From the NCBI RefSeq assembly GCF_024448165.1, contig NZ_JAMOLN010000079.1:1-40034 (forward strand): a DNA stretch of 40,034 nucleotides, in the 5' to 3' direction. The stretch comes from Streptomyces longispororuber (GTDB lineage Bacteria; Actinomycetota; Actinomycetes; Streptomycetales; Streptomycetaceae). Made by a program: the position numbers and the translations under genes. A model generated the notes under the pieces. It did not search any database, was not told the origin of the DNA, and saw nothing but the letters and a program-made list of their open reading frames with translations. This document shows positions 24,430-32,920 of this stretch, piece by piece; the first letter of the stretch is position 1; the number at the start of each line of letters is the position of its first letter.

Positions 24430-24924
24430 ATGTCTGACACCACCCTCACCAAGTCGGACGGCACGTCCGGCGTCGGCCCCGTCGAGGGCGCCCCCGTCTA
24501 CGACGTCGACAACCCGGCTCCGTACATCGAGGCCCCCCGCAAGCGCACCTCGAAGACCCCGCGCTCGACGCGCGGCAACTTCGAGATGGCCGCCTGGCTG
24601 TTCATGCGCCTGTCGGGTGTCGTCCTCGTCGTTCTGGTCATCGGCCACCTGCTCATCCAGCTCGTCCTCGACGGCGGCGTCTCCAAGGTCGGCTTCGCGT
24701 TCGTCGCGGGCCGCTGGGCGTCCCCGTTCTGGCAGGGCTGGGACCTGCTCATGCTGTGGCTCGCGATGCTGCACGGCGCCAACGGCCTGCGTACCGTGAT
24801 CAACGACTACGCCGAGCGCCCCCAGACCCGTATGTGGCTGAAGGGCCTGCTGTACGCCGCGACGGTCTTCACCGTCCTGCTGGGCACGCTGGTGATCTTC
24901 ACCTTCGACCCGAACATCCGTTAA
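24430..24924 (+). CDS. sdhD: Succinate dehydrogenase hydrophobic membrane anchor subunit
   Basis: This encodes 164 aa from ATG 24430. A long cytoplasmic N-terminal tail (residues 1-50, with RKRTSKTPRSTRGNFEM) precedes three helices (about 51-77, 95-120, 135-158). WLFMRLSGVVLVVLVIGHLL and WLAMLHGANGLRTVIND provide the His positions expected for haem/quinone handling in the SdhC/D pair. It is the second membrane subunit of complex II, translated from the sdhCDAB transcript. Confidence 0.95.
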   Translation: MSDTTLTKSDGTSGVGPVEGAPVYDVDNPAPYIEAPRKRTSKTPRSTRGNFEMAAWLFMRLSGVVLVVLVIGHLLIQLVLDGGVSKVGFAFVAGRWASPFWQGWDLLMLWLAMLHGANGLRTVINDYAERPQTRMWLKGLLYAATVFTVLLGTLVIFTFDPNIR

Positions 24925-24943
24925 AGCCGAGGCGAGCGAACCC

Positions 24944-26698
24944 GTGAAGATTCACAAGTACGACACCGTCATCGTCGGCGCCGGTGGCGCGGGCATGCGC
25001 GCGGCCATCGAGTCGACCAAGCGCAGCCGCACCGCCGTGCTGACCAAGCTCTACCCCACCCGCTCCCACACGGGCGCCGCGCAGGGCGGCATGGCCGCCG
25101 CGCTGGCCAACGTGGAGGAGGACAACTGGGAGTGGCACACCTTCGACACGATCAAGGGCGGCGACTACCTGGTCGACCAGGACGCCGCCGAGATCCTGGC
25201 GAAGGAGGCCATCGACTCGGTCCTCGACCTGGAGAAGATGGGCCTGCCGTTCAACCGCACCCCGGACGGCACCATCGACCAGCGCCGCTTCGGCGGTCAC
25301 TCCCGCAACCACGGCGAGGCGCCGGTCCGCCGGTCCTGCTACGCCGCGGACCGCACGGGCCACATGATCCTCCAGACGCTGTACCAGAACTGCGTCAAGG
25401 AGGGCGTGGAGTTCTTCAACGAGTTCTACGTCCTGGACCAGCTCCTCGTCGAGGAGGACGGCGTCAAGAAGTCCGCCGGTGTGGTCGCCTACGAGCTGGC
25501 CACCGGCGAGATCCACGTCTTCCAGGCGAAGTCGGTCATCTACGCCTCCGGCGGCACCGGCAAGTTCTTCAAGGTGACGTCGAACGCGCACACGCTGACC
25601 GGTGACGGCCAGGCCGCCTGCTACCGCCGGGGTCTGCCGCTGGAGGACATGGAGTTCTTCCAGTTCCACCCGACCGGCATCTGGCGCATGGGCATCCTGC
25701 TGACGGAGGGCGCCCGCGGTGAGGGCGGCATCCTCCGCAACAAGGACGGCGAGCGCTTCATGGAGAAGTACGCGCCGGTCATGAAGGACCTCGCGTCCCG
25801 TGACGTCGTGTCCCGCTCCATCTACACGGAGATCCGTGAGGGGCGCGGCTGCGGTCCCGAGGGCGACCACGTCTACCTCGACCTCACGCACCTGCCGCCG
25901 GAGCAGCTGGACGCCAAGCTCCCGGACATCACCGAGTTCGCGCGCACCTACCTCGGCATCGAGCCCTACACGGACCCGATCCCGATCCAGCCGACCGCGC
26001 ACTACGCCATGGGCGGCATCCCGACGAACGTCGAGGGTGAGGTCCTCAGCGACAACACCACCGTCGTCCCCGGCCTGTACGCCGCCGGTGAGGTCGCCTG
26101 CGTGTCGGTGCACGGCGCCAACCGCCTCGGCACCAACTCGCTGCTGGACATCAACGTCTTCGGGCGTCGCGCCGGCATCGCCGCCGCCGAGTACTCCCAC
26201 ACGGCAGCCTTCGTCGAGCTCCCGGAGAACCCGGCGTCGCTGGTCGAGGAGACCGTCGAGCGCCTGCGCAACTCCACCGGCACCGAGCGCGTGGCCGTCC
26301 TGCGCAACGAGCTGCAGGAGTGCATGGACGCCAACGTGATGGTGTTCCGCACGGAGCAGACGATCAAGACGGCCGTCGAGAAGATCGCCGAGCTGCGCGA
26401 GCGCTACAAGAACGTGGCGATCCAGGACAAGGGCAAGCGGTTCAACACCGACCTCCTGGAGGCCATCGAGCTGGGCAACCTGCTCGACCTGGCCGAGGTC
26501 ATGGCGACGTCCGCGCTGGCCCGCAAGGAGTCCCGCGGCGGTCACTACCGCGAGGACTTCCCGAACCGCGACGACGTCAACTTCATGCGCCACACCATGG
26601 CGTACCGCGAGGTCGGCGACGACGGCAACGAGTCCATCCGTCTCGACTACAAGCCGGTCGTCCAGACCCGCTACCAGCCGATGGAGCGTAAGTACTGA
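24944..26698 (+). CDS. sdhA: Succinate dehydrogenase flavoprotein subunit
   Basis: This encodes 584 aa from GTG 24944 (SD GAGGCGAG). The Rossmann FAD motif is VIVGAGGAGMRAA (residues 9-21), and the covalent FAD attachment site is His42 in TRSHTGAAQGGMAAAL. Further active-site motifs are HSRNHGEAPVRRSCYAADRT, QFHPTGIW, TEGARGEGGILRN and the capping-domain HYAMGGIPT near the substrate dicarboxylate. It oxidises succinate to fumarate in the TCA cycle and hands electrons to SdhB. Length and motifs are standard. Its TGA overlaps the ATG of sdhB by one base, which secures stoichiometry by coupled translation. Confidence 0.97.
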   Translation: MKIHKYDTVIVGAGGAGMRAAIESTKRSRTAVLTKLYPTRSHTGAAQGGMAAALANVEEDNWEWHTFDTIKGGDYLVDQDAAEILAKEAIDSVLDLEKMGLPFNRTPDGTIDQRRFGGHSRNHGEAPVRRSCYAADRTGHMILQTLYQNCVKEGVEFFNEFYVLDQLLVEEDGVKKSAGVVAYELATGEIHVFQAKSVIYASGGTGKFFKVTSNAHTLTGDGQAACYRRGLPLEDMEFFQFHPTGIWRMGILLTEGARGEGGILRNKDGERFMEKYAPVMKDLASRDVVSRSIYTEIREGRGCGPEGDHVYLDLTHLPPEQLDAKLPDITEFARTYLGIEPYTDPIPIQPTAHYAMGGIPTNVEGEVLSDNTTVVPGLYAAGEVACVSVHGANRLGTNSLLDINVFGRRAGIAAAEYSHTAAFVELPENPASLVEETVERLRNSTGTERVAVLRNELQECMDANVMVFRTEQTIKTAVEKIAELRERYKNVAIQDKGKRFNTDLLEAIELGNLLDLAEVMATSALARKESRGGHYREDFPNRDDVNFMRHTMAYREVGDDGNESIRLDYKPVVQTRYQPMERKY

Positions 26699-27465
26699 TG
26701 GCTACTCCGACCATGGACAAGCTGGAGGCCCTGGAGAACGACTCCACGTCCTCGCACCTCATCACGGTCACCTTCCGGATCCGCCGGTTCAACCCGGAGA
26801 TCTCGGCCGAGGCCGTGTGGGAGGACTTCCAGCTGGAGATCGACCCGAAGGAGCGCGTGCTCGACGGTCTCCACAAGATCAAGTGGGAGCTCGACGGCAC
26901 GCTGACGTTCCGTCGCTCCTGCGCGCACGGCATCTGCGGGTCCGACGCGATGCGCATCAACGGCAAGAACCGCCTTGCCTGCAAGACGCTCATCAAGGAC
27001 ATCAACCCCGAGAAGCCGATCACGGTCGAGGCCATCAAGGGCCTCACCGTGCTGAAGGACCTCGTGGTCGACATGGACCCGTTCTTCCAGGCGTACCGCG
27101 ACGTCATGCCGTTCCTCGTCACCAAGGGCAACGAGCCGACGCGTGAGCGTCTGCAGTCCGCCGAGGACCGTGAGCGCTTCGACGACACCACCAAGTGCAT
27201 CCTGTGCGCCGCGTGCACGTCGTCCTGCCCGGTGTTCTGGAACGACGGCCAGTACTTCGGTCCTGCCGCGATCGTGAACGCCCACCGCTTCATCTTCGAC
27301 TCGCGCGACGAGGCCGGGGAGCAGCGCCTGGAGATCCTCAACGACCGTGACGGCGTGTGGCGTTGCCGCACCACCTTCAACTGCACGGACGCCTGCCCGC
27401 GTGGCATCGAGGTCACCAAGGCGATCCAGGAAGTGAAGCGCGCGCTGATCACGCGCCGCTACTGA
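26698..27465 (+). CDS. sdhB: Succinate dehydrogenase iron-sulfur subunit
   Basis: This encodes 255 aa from ATG 26698. The [2Fe-2S] ligands are Cys75, Cys80, Asp83 and Cys95 (SCAHGICGSDAMRINGKNRL); Asp as third ligand is also found in E. coli SdhB. The other centres come from CILCAACTSSCP (Cys167/170/173/177) and WRCRTTFNCTDACPRG (Cys223/229/233), giving one [4Fe-4S] and one [3Fe-4S] cluster. It carries electrons from the flavin to the membrane quinone site. The operon ends with a hairpin 24 nt further on. Confidence 0.97.
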   Translation: MATPTMDKLEALENDSTSSHLITVTFRIRRFNPEISAEAVWEDFQLEIDPKERVLDGLHKIKWELDGTLTFRRSCAHGICGSDAMRINGKNRLACKTLIKDINPEKPITVEAIKGLTVLKDLVVDMDPFFQAYRDVMPFLVTKGNEPTRERLQSAEDRERFDDTTKCILCAACTSSCPVFWNDGQYFGPAAIVNAHRFIFDSRDEAGEQRLEILNDRDGVWRCRTTFNCTDACPRGIEVTKAIQEVKRALITRRY

Positions 27466-27489
27466 CCTTCCGGTCGCACCTGCTGGTCC

Positions 27490-27523
27490 GTGGACCCCGC
27501 CCCCTTCCGGGAGCGGGGTCCAC
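27490..27523. terminator. Bidirectional terminator between sdhB and the DUF4132 gene
   Basis: GTGGACCCCGC (27490-27500) and GCGGGGTCCAC (27513-27523) are perfect 11-bp arms around a 12-base loop. It lies between two convergent stop codons (27465 and 27531), so it can serve both transcripts. Confidence 0.85.
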
Positions 27524-27530
27524 GCCGTTC

Positions 27531-30029
27531 TCAGCGGCGTATCTGGCTGAGGATCGTGGGGTCCGTGATCTTCGTGTCGTCGGCCAGCAGCATCGCCTTG
27601 CTGAGCACGACGGCCAGGGTCCGGTCGCCCTCGAAGGGGAGGTAGCCGGTCTGCGGGGCGGCGCCCGCGCCCGACTTGGGGACGATGCACAGGTACTGGT
27701 CGTTCGGCGTCATCAGGATGTTCCCCGAACCCAGGTGGATCTTGTACGTGTGCAGCTCGCCCTTGACGTGCAGGAAGCGGCCCTCGAGCGTGCACCGGTC
27801 GGCGATGGCGAGGCGCGGCACCAGCCGTTCGAGCAGCACGCGGCGGGTCTGCGCGCTCTGGTTCAGCTCGCCGAAGCCGTACGACGCCCAGTACTCACGG
27901 AACCGGCCGCCGGGGCCGCCGTCCTGCCACGTCGGGTCGTTGCCCACGCTGGCCACGCCCACGAACAGGTCCACGTCGCGCAGGACTTCGGACAGGACGA
28001 GCGGCGGCACGTCGGTGAGCGGCAGCGGCTCGACGGGGTCCGCGCCGTCGCGCAGCCACATGCGGTACTCGCCGCCGCAGCAGTGCGCCGAGTTCTCCGG
28101 AGAGTCGATCGGGTAGAAGCGGACCTGGTCGGTGCGCAGCCGCAGATAGCTGCCCGACTCGGTGGTGTCCGTGCCGTACTCCTCGCCGTCCCCCTCGATC
28201 CAGTACTCGGCGCGCAGCCCCCACTGCGGCAGGTCGCGGGAGGCGGGCGGCGCCTCGTCGTCGACGCACAGCCGCAGCTTGTTGCGCCAGCCGCGGACCG
28301 CGGCGAGGGAGTGGAACTGGTGCTGGCGGACGATGTGCGCCGCGAACCGGTTCGAGTACGTGCCCGTCGTGCGCTCGGCGTCGGTGAGCAGGTACACCTC
28401 GCGGTGGGCCTGCTTGAACGGCTGGGTGATGGCGTGCCGCTCCAGCCAGTCGCGCCAGGCGACGATCTCGGCGGGCTCGCGGCCGACGGGGTGCCAGAGG
28501 GTGACCTCCGTGCCGTCCGCCACCGGGTCGTCCGTGAGGGTCCGCAGGGCGCCGTCCGCGTATCCCGCGGGCGTGCCGTCGACCGTCCACAGCAGGCGGC
28601 GGGCGAGGGTGCCGACCAGCGGGTGGTCCAGGTAGCGCTCGCGCCAGGTGGCGTACGACCAGGTGCGCCGGGCGAGGAACTGCCGGTCGAGGCGCTCGGC
28701 CTGGGCGCTGAGCATCTTGTCGATGTCCTTGGCCGCGGCCTTCAGTTCCTTGAGCTCGTCCGGGTGGTCGCGCTTGACGGCGGCCGGGACGGACTTGACC
28801 GCCTTGCCGCTCGCGCCGCGCCACGTGAGGTGGGCCTTGGCGCCCCGGACCTCCAGCAGGGCGGCGCTGTCGCCGAGTTCGACCTCGACGCGTCCGACCT
28901 CGGTCAGGCCGTAGGCGGGCACGGCCAGTTCCTCGATCTCCTCGCGGGTGAGGCCGAGGGCCGCCGCGCGGGCTTCGAGGGCGGTGTCGAGGAGTTTGAG
29001 CGTGCCCTTGTACGTGACGCGGGTGCCGAGGCGGGCCAGCTCGGCGAGGGCGGCTTCACCGTCGATGCGCGCCAGCGCGTTGACCCCGGCGTTGGCCACC
29101 TTGGGGTTGACCGGGCCGAGTCCCGGGACCTTCTTGAGCGCGGTCTCGACGAGGGCGCCGAGGGCCCGGGCGGTGTCCTGGTGGGCGGGCAGCAGCGCGA
29201 GGATCCAGGTGAGGCCGCGCAGGGCGTCCGTGTTGTACGCGTCGAACGTCGCGTTCGGGTCGGCGCCCCAGCCGCGGTGCAGCAGCGGACGGGTGCGGGG
29301 CCGGCCCACGAGCCGCAGCCAGTGCGTCAGCCGCTCCCGGACCGCTTCGCCGTCGAGGGGCTCGATCAGGGTGCGCGCGGCCGCGTCCCACTTGGCGGAG
29401 GGGCGGGCGGCCGAGGCGGTCCGGGCGTGGGCGAGCAGCTCACGCCACGGCGCGCCGCGTTCGGCGACGTCGGCGAGGGCCGCGTCGGACCAGGCCTCGC
29501 CGGGGTTCAGCACGGGGTCGGTCAGTCGTTTCACGAGTGCTCCGAGTCCCTCGGGGACCCGCCACCGGGTCAGGCAGGTGCGGCGGACGACCGCGACGAA
29601 CTCCCCGGGCAGCTCGTGGCCGTCGGCCAGTTCGAGCTCGGCGAGCCGGAGCAGCTGGCGGTCGTCGTAGTGGACGTCCTGCTCGACGGCGAGCCGGATC
29701 AGGGCGGGGCGCAGGTCCTGCGGACCGCCCGGCTCCCCGGTGCGCACCTCGCCGACGGCGCCCAGCAGCGCCACGATCGAACGGCGCCCGGCCGCGCCCT
29801 CGTCCAGATCGGCGTACCGCCCGGCGAGGGCGTGCACCAGCCGCGCCCGGTACGACTCGTCCGCGCCGCGCAGCGCGTCCACGACCTTGCGCCCCAGGTG
29901 GCCCCAGTGGTCGTCGGCCATGGCGCCCAGCGCGAGGAGTTCGGGCACGAGCGCCTCGGTCTCCCCCGCCTCGATCAGGTCGAGGATCACGTCGACCAGG
30001 CGCGCGTACTCCGCGGGTGACTCGATCAT
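27531..30029 (-). CDS. DUF4132 domain-containing protein (MolR/YehI-like)
   Basis: This encodes 832 aa from ATG 30029, which shares one base with the stop of the upstream gene. The N-terminal 380 residues are helical and HEAT-like (LRLAELELADGHELPGEF, VANAGVNALARIDGEAALAE). The C-terminal half carries the DUF4132 signature: RLDRQFLARRTWSYATWRER, PVGREPAEIVAWRDWLERH, QPFKQAHREVYLLTDAERTT and AHIVRQHQFHSLAAVRGWRN. The end, ELHTYKIHLGSGNILMTPND, is also typical. Proteins of this type are often found with MoxR-ATPase or WGR partners and have no established activity. No signal peptide or membrane span is seen. It is coupled to a small upstream gene of unknown role. Confidence 0.85.
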   Translation of the reverse strand: MIESPAEYARLVDVILDLIEAGETEALVPELLALGAMADDHWGHLGRKVVDALRGADESYRARLVHALAGRYADLDEGAAGRRSIVALLGAVGEVRTGEPGGPQDLRPALIRLAVEQDVHYDDRQLLRLAELELADGHELPGEFVAVVRRTCLTRWRVPEGLGALVKRLTDPVLNPGEAWSDAALADVAERGAPWRELLAHARTASAARPSAKWDAAARTLIEPLDGEAVRERLTHWLRLVGRPRTRPLLHRGWGADPNATFDAYNTDALRGLTWILALLPAHQDTARALGALVETALKKVPGLGPVNPKVANAGVNALARIDGEAALAELARLGTRVTYKGTLKLLDTALEARAAALGLTREEIEELAVPAYGLTEVGRVEVELGDSAALLEVRGAKAHLTWRGASGKAVKSVPAAVKRDHPDELKELKAAAKDIDKMLSAQAERLDRQFLARRTWSYATWRERYLDHPLVGTLARRLLWTVDGTPAGYADGALRTLTDDPVADGTEVTLWHPVGREPAEIVAWRDWLERHAITQPFKQAHREVYLLTDAERTTGTYSNRFAAHIVRQHQFHSLAAVRGWRNKLRLCVDDEAPPASRDLPQWGLRAEYWIEGDGEEYGTDTTESGSYLRLRTDQVRFYPIDSPENSAHCCGGEYRMWLRDGADPVEPLPLTDVPPLVLSEVLRDVDLFVGVASVGNDPTWQDGGPGGRFREYWASYGFGELNQSAQTRRVLLERLVPRLAIADRCTLEGRFLHVKGELHTYKIHLGSGNILMTPNDQYLCIVPKSGAGAAPQTGYLPFEGDRTLAVVLSKAMLLADDTKITDPTILSQIRR

Positions 30030-30424
30030 CAGCCACCCACCAGCGCGACGAGCTTCAGAAAGGTCACCTCGACGCCGAGCGGCAGCTCGATCTCCTCGTC
30101 CGGCTCCGTGACCTGGCGGTCGCCGACCAGCACCAGGAACCCGTTCCCCTCGAACGCCGCCTGGGCGCGGGCCGCCTGCGCCTCGGGGTCGATCCGGCGC
30201 GGTGTGCGCAGCGCGTACCCGTTCAGCACGCGCTCCGTGTCCTCGGGCTGGACGAGGCCCTGGAACACCTGCGGAGCGGACCGCGCGTTGAACTCCGCGA
30301 CCTCCTGGAAGACCCTGCGCCGGATCAACTCCCGCACCGTGAGCCGCTCCTCGGCGATCTCCAGGCCGAAGGCCGGGCCCCTGCCCCCTGATGTCGTCTC
30401 GTCGACGAACGTCACCATTCCCAT
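30029..30424 (-). CDS. Small hypothetical protein coupled to the DUF4132 gene
   Basis: This encodes 131 aa from ATG 30424 (MGMVTFVDETTSGGRGPAFG). ATG 30418 and GTG 30448 are alternatives, and none has a good SD. It includes LTVRELIRRRVFQEVAEFNA, LRTPRRIDPEAQAARAQAAF and ends VEVTFLKLVALVGG. The composition suggests a soluble alpha/beta protein. Its stop overlaps the DUF4132 start by one base, so the two products are probably made together and may interact. I do not recognise a family. Confidence 0.7.
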   Translation of the reverse strand: MGMVTFVDETTSGGRGPAFGLEIAEERLTVRELIRRRVFQEVAEFNARSAPQVFQGLVQPEDTERVLNGYALRTPRRIDPEAQAARAQAAFEGNGFLVLVGDRQVTEPDEEIELPLGVEVTFLKLVALVGG

Positions 30425-30454
30425 GCCGAGGACAGTAGGGCCGGGCACTGACAA

Positions 30455-30910
30455 TCAGCCGGTGCCGCCCGCCGCGACGCCCCGCTCGAAGAACGTCTCC
30501 AGGGACACGGTGGCCTGCGTCCCGCTGACCCCCTCGATCGCGTACAAGCGCCGCAGCACGTCCTGGAGTTGCCCGGTGGTTGCGGTGCGGACCTTGACCA
30601 GGACCGAGGCGCTGCCCGCGATGACATGGGCCTCCACGAGTTCGGGGATCGCCGCGAAGGCGTCCGCCGACTCGCCCATCCACGCCGACGACTCGACCAT
30701 CACGAAGGCGAGGACGCCCTGGCCGAGCGCGGCCGGGTCCACGTCGACGGTCGTGCGCCGGATCACGCCCCGCTCGCGCAGCTTCCGCACGCGCTCGTGC
30801 GCGGCGCCCGCCGAGAGGCCCGCTTCCTTGCCGAGGGCGGCGTAGGAGGTGGTCGCGTCCTGCTGGAGCGCCGCGATGAGCCTGCGGTCGATGTCGTCCA
30901 CGATCTGCAT
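30455..30910 (-). CDS. Lrp/AsnC family transcriptional regulator
   Basis: This encodes 151 aa from ATG 30910. The N-terminal winged-helix HTH (MQIVDDIDRRLIAALQQDAT, AALGKEAGLSAGAAHERVRK, LRERGVIRRTTV) is followed by the RAM ligand-binding domain (LAFVMVESSAWMG, VIAGSASVLVKVRTATTGQL, LYAIEGVSGTQATVSLETFF). Family members form octamers or dimers that bind an amino acid or other small effector and control adjacent or distant genes. It is divergent from an SMP-30 gene 76 bp away, a likely target. There is no SD before the ATG, and a -10-like TACGGT lies exactly six bases upstream, so the mRNA is probably leaderless. Confidence 0.9.
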   Translation of the reverse strand: MQIVDDIDRRLIAALQQDATTSYAALGKEAGLSAGAAHERVRKLRERGVIRRTTVDVDPAALGQGVLAFVMVESSAWMGESADAFAAIPELVEAHVIAGSASVLVKVRTATTGQLQDVLRRLYAIEGVSGTQATVSLETFFERGVAAGGTG

Positions 30911-30916
30911 GGCGCA

Positions 30917-30922
30917 ACCGTA
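30917..30922 (-). promoter_or_regulatory. -10-like element of lrp-type gene (leaderless)
   Basis: TACGGT on the minus strand ends six bases before ATG 30910, so transcription would begin at the start codon. No clear -35 box was seen. Confidence 0.5.
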
Positions 30923-30986
30923 TCCCGTTCTGCCATAGTCGGTACAGACAGGATGAGGTTCAGCACCGCACCCGTAGAGGATGATC

Positions 30987-31913
30987 GTGTCCATAGATAC
31001 CGTTCCCGTGTCGTACGAGGTCCTGGACGAGCGCTTCCGTACCGGACGCTGCATGAACGGCGACGACCGGATGCAGGTCCTGCACACCGGCGGCCGCTGG
31101 GTCGAGGGGCCCGTCTACCTGCCCGCCTGGCGGCAGTTGATCTGGAGCGACATCCCGAACGACCGGCTGCTGCGCTGGGACGAGACCAGCGGCGCGGTGA
31201 GCGTCTTCCGCTCCCCCGCCGGGCACACCAACTGCAACACCCTGGACCGCGAGGGCCGGCTGATCAGCTGCGAGCAGGGCGGCCGGCGGGTGACCAGGAC
31301 CGAGCACGACGGGCGGATCACCGTGCTCGCCGACCGCTGGCAGGGCAAGCGGCTGAACAGCCCGAACGACGCGGTGGTGCGCTCGGACGGCTCGGTGTGG
31401 TTCTCCGACCCGGACTTCGGGATCACCAGCGACTACGAGGGGTTCCGCGCGGAGTCCGAGATCGGGGCCAACAACGTCTACCGGATCGATCCCGACAGCG
31501 GCGAGGTACGGCTCGTCGCCGACGGCTTCGGGGCGCCGAACGGGCTCGTCTTCTCCCTCGACGAAAGTCAGCTGTACGTCTCCGACACCCGGTCCGGCGT
31601 GATCCGCGTCTTCGACGTGCGCGACGACGGCACGCTCTCCGACGGCAAGGTCTTCGCCGAGATGCGGGACGGCTACGGGCGGTTCGACAACATCCGCTTC
31701 GACGACGGCGGACGCCTGTGGGCCGCGGCCATGGACGGCGGCGTGCACTGCTACGCCCCGGACGGCACCCTGCTCGGCCGGCTGCTGACCCCGGAGCCGG
31801 TCGCCAACGTCGCGTTCGGCGGGGCCAAGAACAACATCATGTTCCTCGCCGCGTCGACCTCCGTGTACTGCCTGATGACCGCCGTGACCGGGGCGCCACG
31901 GATTCGCCGATGA
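30987..31913 (+). CDS. SMP-30/gluconolactonase/LRE family protein
   Basis: This encodes 308 aa from GTG 30987, six bases after GAGG; the ATG at 30981 has no room for an SD. Six-bladed propeller motifs are visible: RWVEGPVYLPAWRQLIWSDI (metal-ligand Glu), GHTNCNTLDREGRLISCEQG, KRLNSPNDAVVRSDGSVWFS (ligand Asn, NDxxV), FGAPNGLVFSLDESQLYVSD (ligand Asp) and RFDNIRFDDGGRLWAAAMDG. These are the divalent-metal lactonase residues, so a sugar- or other lactone hydrolase is likely; the substrate cannot be told. It is divergently placed with the Lrp regulator, which may control it. There is no signal peptide. Confidence 0.88.
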   Translation: MSIDTVPVSYEVLDERFRTGRCMNGDDRMQVLHTGGRWVEGPVYLPAWRQLIWSDIPNDRLLRWDETSGAVSVFRSPAGHTNCNTLDREGRLISCEQGGRRVTRTEHDGRITVLADRWQGKRLNSPNDAVVRSDGSVWFSDPDFGITSDYEGFRAESEIGANNVYRIDPDSGEVRLVADGFGAPNGLVFSLDESQLYVSDTRSGVIRVFDVRDDGTLSDGKVFAEMRDGYGRFDNIRFDDGGRLWAAAMDGGVHCYAPDGTLLGRLLTPEPVANVAFGGAKNNIMFLAASTSVYCLMTAVTGAPRIRR

Positions 31914-31945
31914 GCACATGAGCGGGGATGTGACCGATTCATGGC

Positions 31946-31951
31946 TAATCT
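31946..31951 (+). promoter_or_regulatory. -10-like element of the VOC gene (leaderless)
   Basis: TAATCT ends six bases before ATG 31958 (spacer GACGTT), and no SD is present. This arrangement predicts a transcript beginning at the AUG. Confidence 0.5.
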
Positions 31952-31957
31952 GACGTT

Positions 31958-32365
31958 ATGTCACTTGAGCTGGCTCCGGGCATCCTCGGCTTCGACAACG
32001 TCCTGCTCCCCGTCGGGGACCTGCCCGAGGCCGTCGCCTTCTACGAGCGCGCCGGGTTCCCCGTGAAGTTCCGCCTCGACGAGGCCGGGATCGCGCTGCT
32101 CGGCGTGGGCAAGGAGACGCCGGGGCTGCTGCTGCGCGCCGAGGACGACTACGGGCACCGCCCGCCGCCGTGGCCCGCGGCCCGGCTGTGGCTGGAGGTG
32201 CCGGACGCCCGCGCCGCCGCCGACGCACTGACGGCGGCGGGCGTCGAGCCCCTCGACCCGCCCTTCTCCACCTCCACCGGATACGTCGTCGAGTTCGCCG
32301 ACCCGTGGGGCAACGTCATCGGGTTCACCGACTACCTCAAGCGCCCGGAGCTGGCGCGGAGTTGA
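31958..32365 (+). CDS. VOC (glyoxalase/bleomycin-resistance) superfamily protein
   Basis: This encodes 135 aa from ATG 31958. It has two beta-alpha-beta-beta-beta modules: LGFDNVLLPVGDLPEAVAFY with ERAGFPVKFRL, and ARLWLEVPDARAAADALTAA with GVEPLDPPF. It closes with GYVVEFADPWGNVIGFTDY, the usual E-DPxGN-G end. The first metal-binding His of glyoxalases is replaced (FDNVLL), but the terminal Glu is kept. Specific substrate unknown. It is separated from SMP-30 by 44 bp and probably has its own promoter. Confidence 0.87.
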   Translation: MSLELAPGILGFDNVLLPVGDLPEAVAFYERAGFPVKFRLDEAGIALLGVGKETPGLLLRAEDDYGHRPPPWPAARLWLEVPDARAAADALTAAGVEPLDPPFSTSTGYVVEFADPWGNVIGFTDYLKRPELARS

Positions 32366-32440
32366 GCATTCCGGTTCAGCCTCCGGACCACTCACCGAAC
32401 CACCTCCCCTGAGACGCCCGTCACGTACGACAACTCTCGC

Positions 32441-32500
32441 TTGAACGTGTTCAAAAACAGGTCTACATTCATGCCTGTCAGCGTTTTTGAACGCGTTCAA
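32441..32500 (+). promoter_or_regulatory. Promoter with paired 14-bp palindromic operators
   Basis: Two near-identical perfect palindromes, TTGAACGTGTTCAA (32441-32454, one mismatch in the centre) and TTGAACGCGTTCAA (32487-32500), lie 46 bp apart centre to centre. TTGAAC (32441-32446) doubles as a -35 box; TACATT (32464-32469), 17 bp downstream, fits a -10 box. The start point would be near 32476. One operator therefore covers the -35 and the other the first transcribed bases, immediately before GGAGGG and the ATG at 32513. The TetR regulator at the end of this operon is the natural candidate repressor (inference). Confidence 0.75.
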
Positions 32501-32512
32501 GGAGGGTGGGGC

Positions 32513-32920
32513 ATGGACCTCACAGTTGTCGCTTACGTCGTCTACCTCGTCGTCAGCATCGGTCTGACCATCTGGGTGGCGCGCACCCTCAGCCGTAACG
32601 GCAGGATCTTCCTGGCCGACGTCCTGCACGGGAACGAGAAGCTCGCCGACGCCGTGAACCACCTCCTGGTGGTGGGCTTCTACCTGGTGAACCTCGGGTT
32701 CGTGGCGCTCTACCTGAGCGGCGACGAGGACATCGCCACCACCCGCGAGGTCTTCGAGGCCCTCTCGACCAAGCTCGGCGTCGTCCTCCTCGTGCTCGGC
32801 GTGATGCACCTGGGCAACGTCTACGTCCTCAACAAGATCCGGCGGCGCGGCGTCATGGAGCGCGAGCAGCAGCCGCCGGTCCCGCCGCAGGGGTGGGCCG
32901 CTCCGGTGGCCGGGGCGTGA
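32513..32920 (+). CDS. Integral membrane protein, first gene of TetR-linked operon
   Basis: This encodes 135 aa from ATG 32513 with GGAGGG seven bases upstream. It has three predicted membrane helices (VVAYVVYLVVSIGLTIWVAR at 4-23; NHLLVVGFYLVNLGFVALYL at about 49-68; TKLGVVLLVLGVMHLGNVYV at about 87-106). A cytoplasmic Pro-rich tail (EREQQPPVPPQGWAAP) follows. FYLVNLG and MHLGN sit in the helices. I do not recognise a characterised family. It is first of three genes (membrane protein, DUF393, TetR) and its stop overlaps the next start by 4 nt (GTGA). Confidence 0.85.
   Translation: MDLTVVAYVVYLVVSIGLTIWVARTLSRNGRIFLADVLHGNEKLADAVNHLLVVGFYLVNLGFVALYLSGDEDIATTREVFEALSTKLGVVLLVLGVMHLGNVYVLNKIRRRGVMEREQQPPVPPQGWAAPVAGA

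Noticed and set aside
27357..30020. 887-codon plus-strand ORF opposite the DUF4132 gene
   Set aside because: Shadow frame: a recognised protein lies on the minus strand, with a terminator and coupling to its neighbour.
30455..31087. Longer start for the Lrp regulator (210 aa)
   Set aside because: The extra 59 residues are Cys/Arg/Ser-rich and cover the promoter and divergent gene; the HTH begins at ATG 30910.
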